From Lysobacterales bacterium (GTDB taxonomy: Bacteria > Pseudomonadota > Gammaproteobacteria > Xanthomonadales > S139-57), in assembly GCA_026993285.1 (NCBI GenBank), contig JALWTZ010000332.1, positions 1-14,945 of the forward strand: a stretch of 14,945 nt of DNA. Direction: 5' to 3'. Below, one piece after another: positions 14,258 to 14,945 of the stretch; within the stretch, counting starts at the first letter, position 1; each line of letters begins with the position of its first letter. A model generated the notes under the pieces. The model searched no databases. It worked only from the letters and a program-made list of their open reading frames with translations, and had not been told where the DNA came from. The translations under genes and the position numbers were made by a program.

Positions 14258-14945
14258 GGCCTGGCCGTTCCCATGATCATCGGTCGTACCACCCGCCGAC
14301 CGGCAGCGGTATCCAGCAGCGGTACGGCTTCAATATCCGGCCAGTGCAGATGCTCGTCGGCCGGTTCCAGGCGAATGGCCACCATCACCGGCAACAAGGT
14401 GGCGTCTTCCCAGCGATCTTCCCAGTCGCCCAGCTCCCCTTCCTCGTCCAGACCGCGATATTCGAAACGCACGCGGCGTATGCCGGAAAACAGCAGGACC
14501 GGTTCGCCTTGTGGCGGTTCGACTTCGTCATCCAGCAGATGCAGGGGGTGAAAGTTGAACAGGAGTGCCCGGCTGCCATCCGGCGCGCGGTCCAGATAGA
14601 TTTCCTGTACCTGTGGCCCACCCTGCCCGAGGTAGCCGGGCATGTCGGCCACGAATTGCATGCGATCGGGCTCACCGATGAACAGCACCGGCTTGTTGTC
14701 GTCGTCCATTTCCATGGCCAGTGGCAGCATGCGCCGCAATTGCAGGCGGATGAACCGTTGCGAGGCACGCAGATGATTGCTGGCCTCAATGGCGGCGCTG
14801 CCGCGCTCGGCCACCTTGCCGCCGGCGCGCAGGCCCGCCCAGGCCAGTGCCATGATCAAGGCCAGCAGGGTGGTGGCCAGCAGCACTTCCAGCAGGGTAA
14901 ACCCCCTTTGGTTCCGCTGCGGATGAAGAAAAGCCTGGCCCGAAT
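14254..14945 (-). CDS. gspJ: Type II secretion minor pseudopilin GspJ (5' truncated by window edge)
   Basis: The frame is open from the window edge to the TGA at 14256-14254, leaving 229 codons. The prepilin motif NQRGFTLLEVLLATTLLAL lies just inside the edge, with cleavage after the Gly and Glu at mature position +5. No ATG, GTG or TTG is present in frame upstream of the motif within the window, so the true start lies outside; a GTG at 14886 sits inside the helix and is not the start. After the helix comes the GspJ-type beta domain, with ASQRFIRLQLRRML and PVLFIGEPDRMQFVADMPGY. GspJ forms the pseudopilus tip complex with GspI and GspK. gspI and the rest of the operon are expected beyond the right edge. 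Confidence 0.93.
   Translation of the reverse strand, partial: SGQAFLHPQRNQRGFTLLEVLLATTLLALIMALAWAGLRAGGKVAERGSAAIEASNHLRASQRFIRLQLRRMLPLAMEMDDDNKPVLFIGEPDRMQFVADMPGYLGQGGPQVQEIYLDRAPDGSRALLFNFHPLHLLDDEVEPPQGEPVLLFSGIRRVRFEYRGLDEEGELGDWEDRWEDATLLPVMVAIRLEPADEHLHWPDIEAVPLLDTAAGRRVVRPMIMGTARP

Noticed and set aside
12638..14551. Plus-strand open frames of about 300 codons opposite gspL, gspK and gspJ
   Set aside because: They are antisense to genes with clear T2SS features, are rich in Gln, His and Gly as expected of GC-rich shadows, and lack ribosome binding sites.

Overview
The window looks like a chromosomal segment from a moderately GC-rich gammaproteobacterium. This is inferred from the Xanthomonas-type order of the type II secretion genes (J-K-L-M-N-D) and from AroE, GspD and Wzm/Wzt sequences of proteobacterial type; the genus cannot be named from sequence alone. 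All genes but one lie on the minus strand and are tightly packed, with stop/start overlaps at most junctions.

Layout in order of minus-strand transcription (right to left). (1) 14945-8365: the distal part of a type II secretion operon, gspJ (cut by the window edge)-gspK-gspL-gspM-gspN (GspC-like, XpsN type)-gspD (a secretin with its own lipobox)-small lipoprotein. Junctions are mostly 4-nt ATGA overlaps. (2) 8296-6773: a single-gene unit with a good sigma70-type promoter, a 5' leader hairpin, a strong Shine-Dalgarno, an exported 457-residue protein of unknown function and a clear Rho-independent terminator. (3) 6760-498: a seven-gene unit that starts after a CRP-like palindrome. It encodes an exported protein with one cadherin/Ig-like repeat, a SurA/PpiC-like periplasmic protein lacking a visible isomerase domain, the O-antigen-type ABC exporter Wzm/Wzt, a SAM-dependent methyltransferase with a C-terminal coiled coil, a family 2 glycosyltransferase and an SDR-fold protein. 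(4) 1-473, plus strand: the 3' end of aroE, convergent with unit 3.

How the genes may work together: the T2SS moves folded periplasmic proteins across the outer membrane, and the neighbouring exported proteins (457 aa and 349 aa) are possible clients, on position only. Wzm/Wzt exports an undecaprenyl-linked glycan. The long C-terminal domain of Wzt and the adjacent methyltransferase fit the known scheme in which a modified chain end is recognised for export. The most unusual point is that this export cassette is translationally coupled to a secreted cadherin-like protein and a SurA-like protein, so surface glycan and surface protein may be made together.

No RNA genes, insertion sequences, phage genes or CRISPR arrays were seen. 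The only gaps longer than 150 bases (6653-6822 and 8197-8364) hold the regulatory elements listed.
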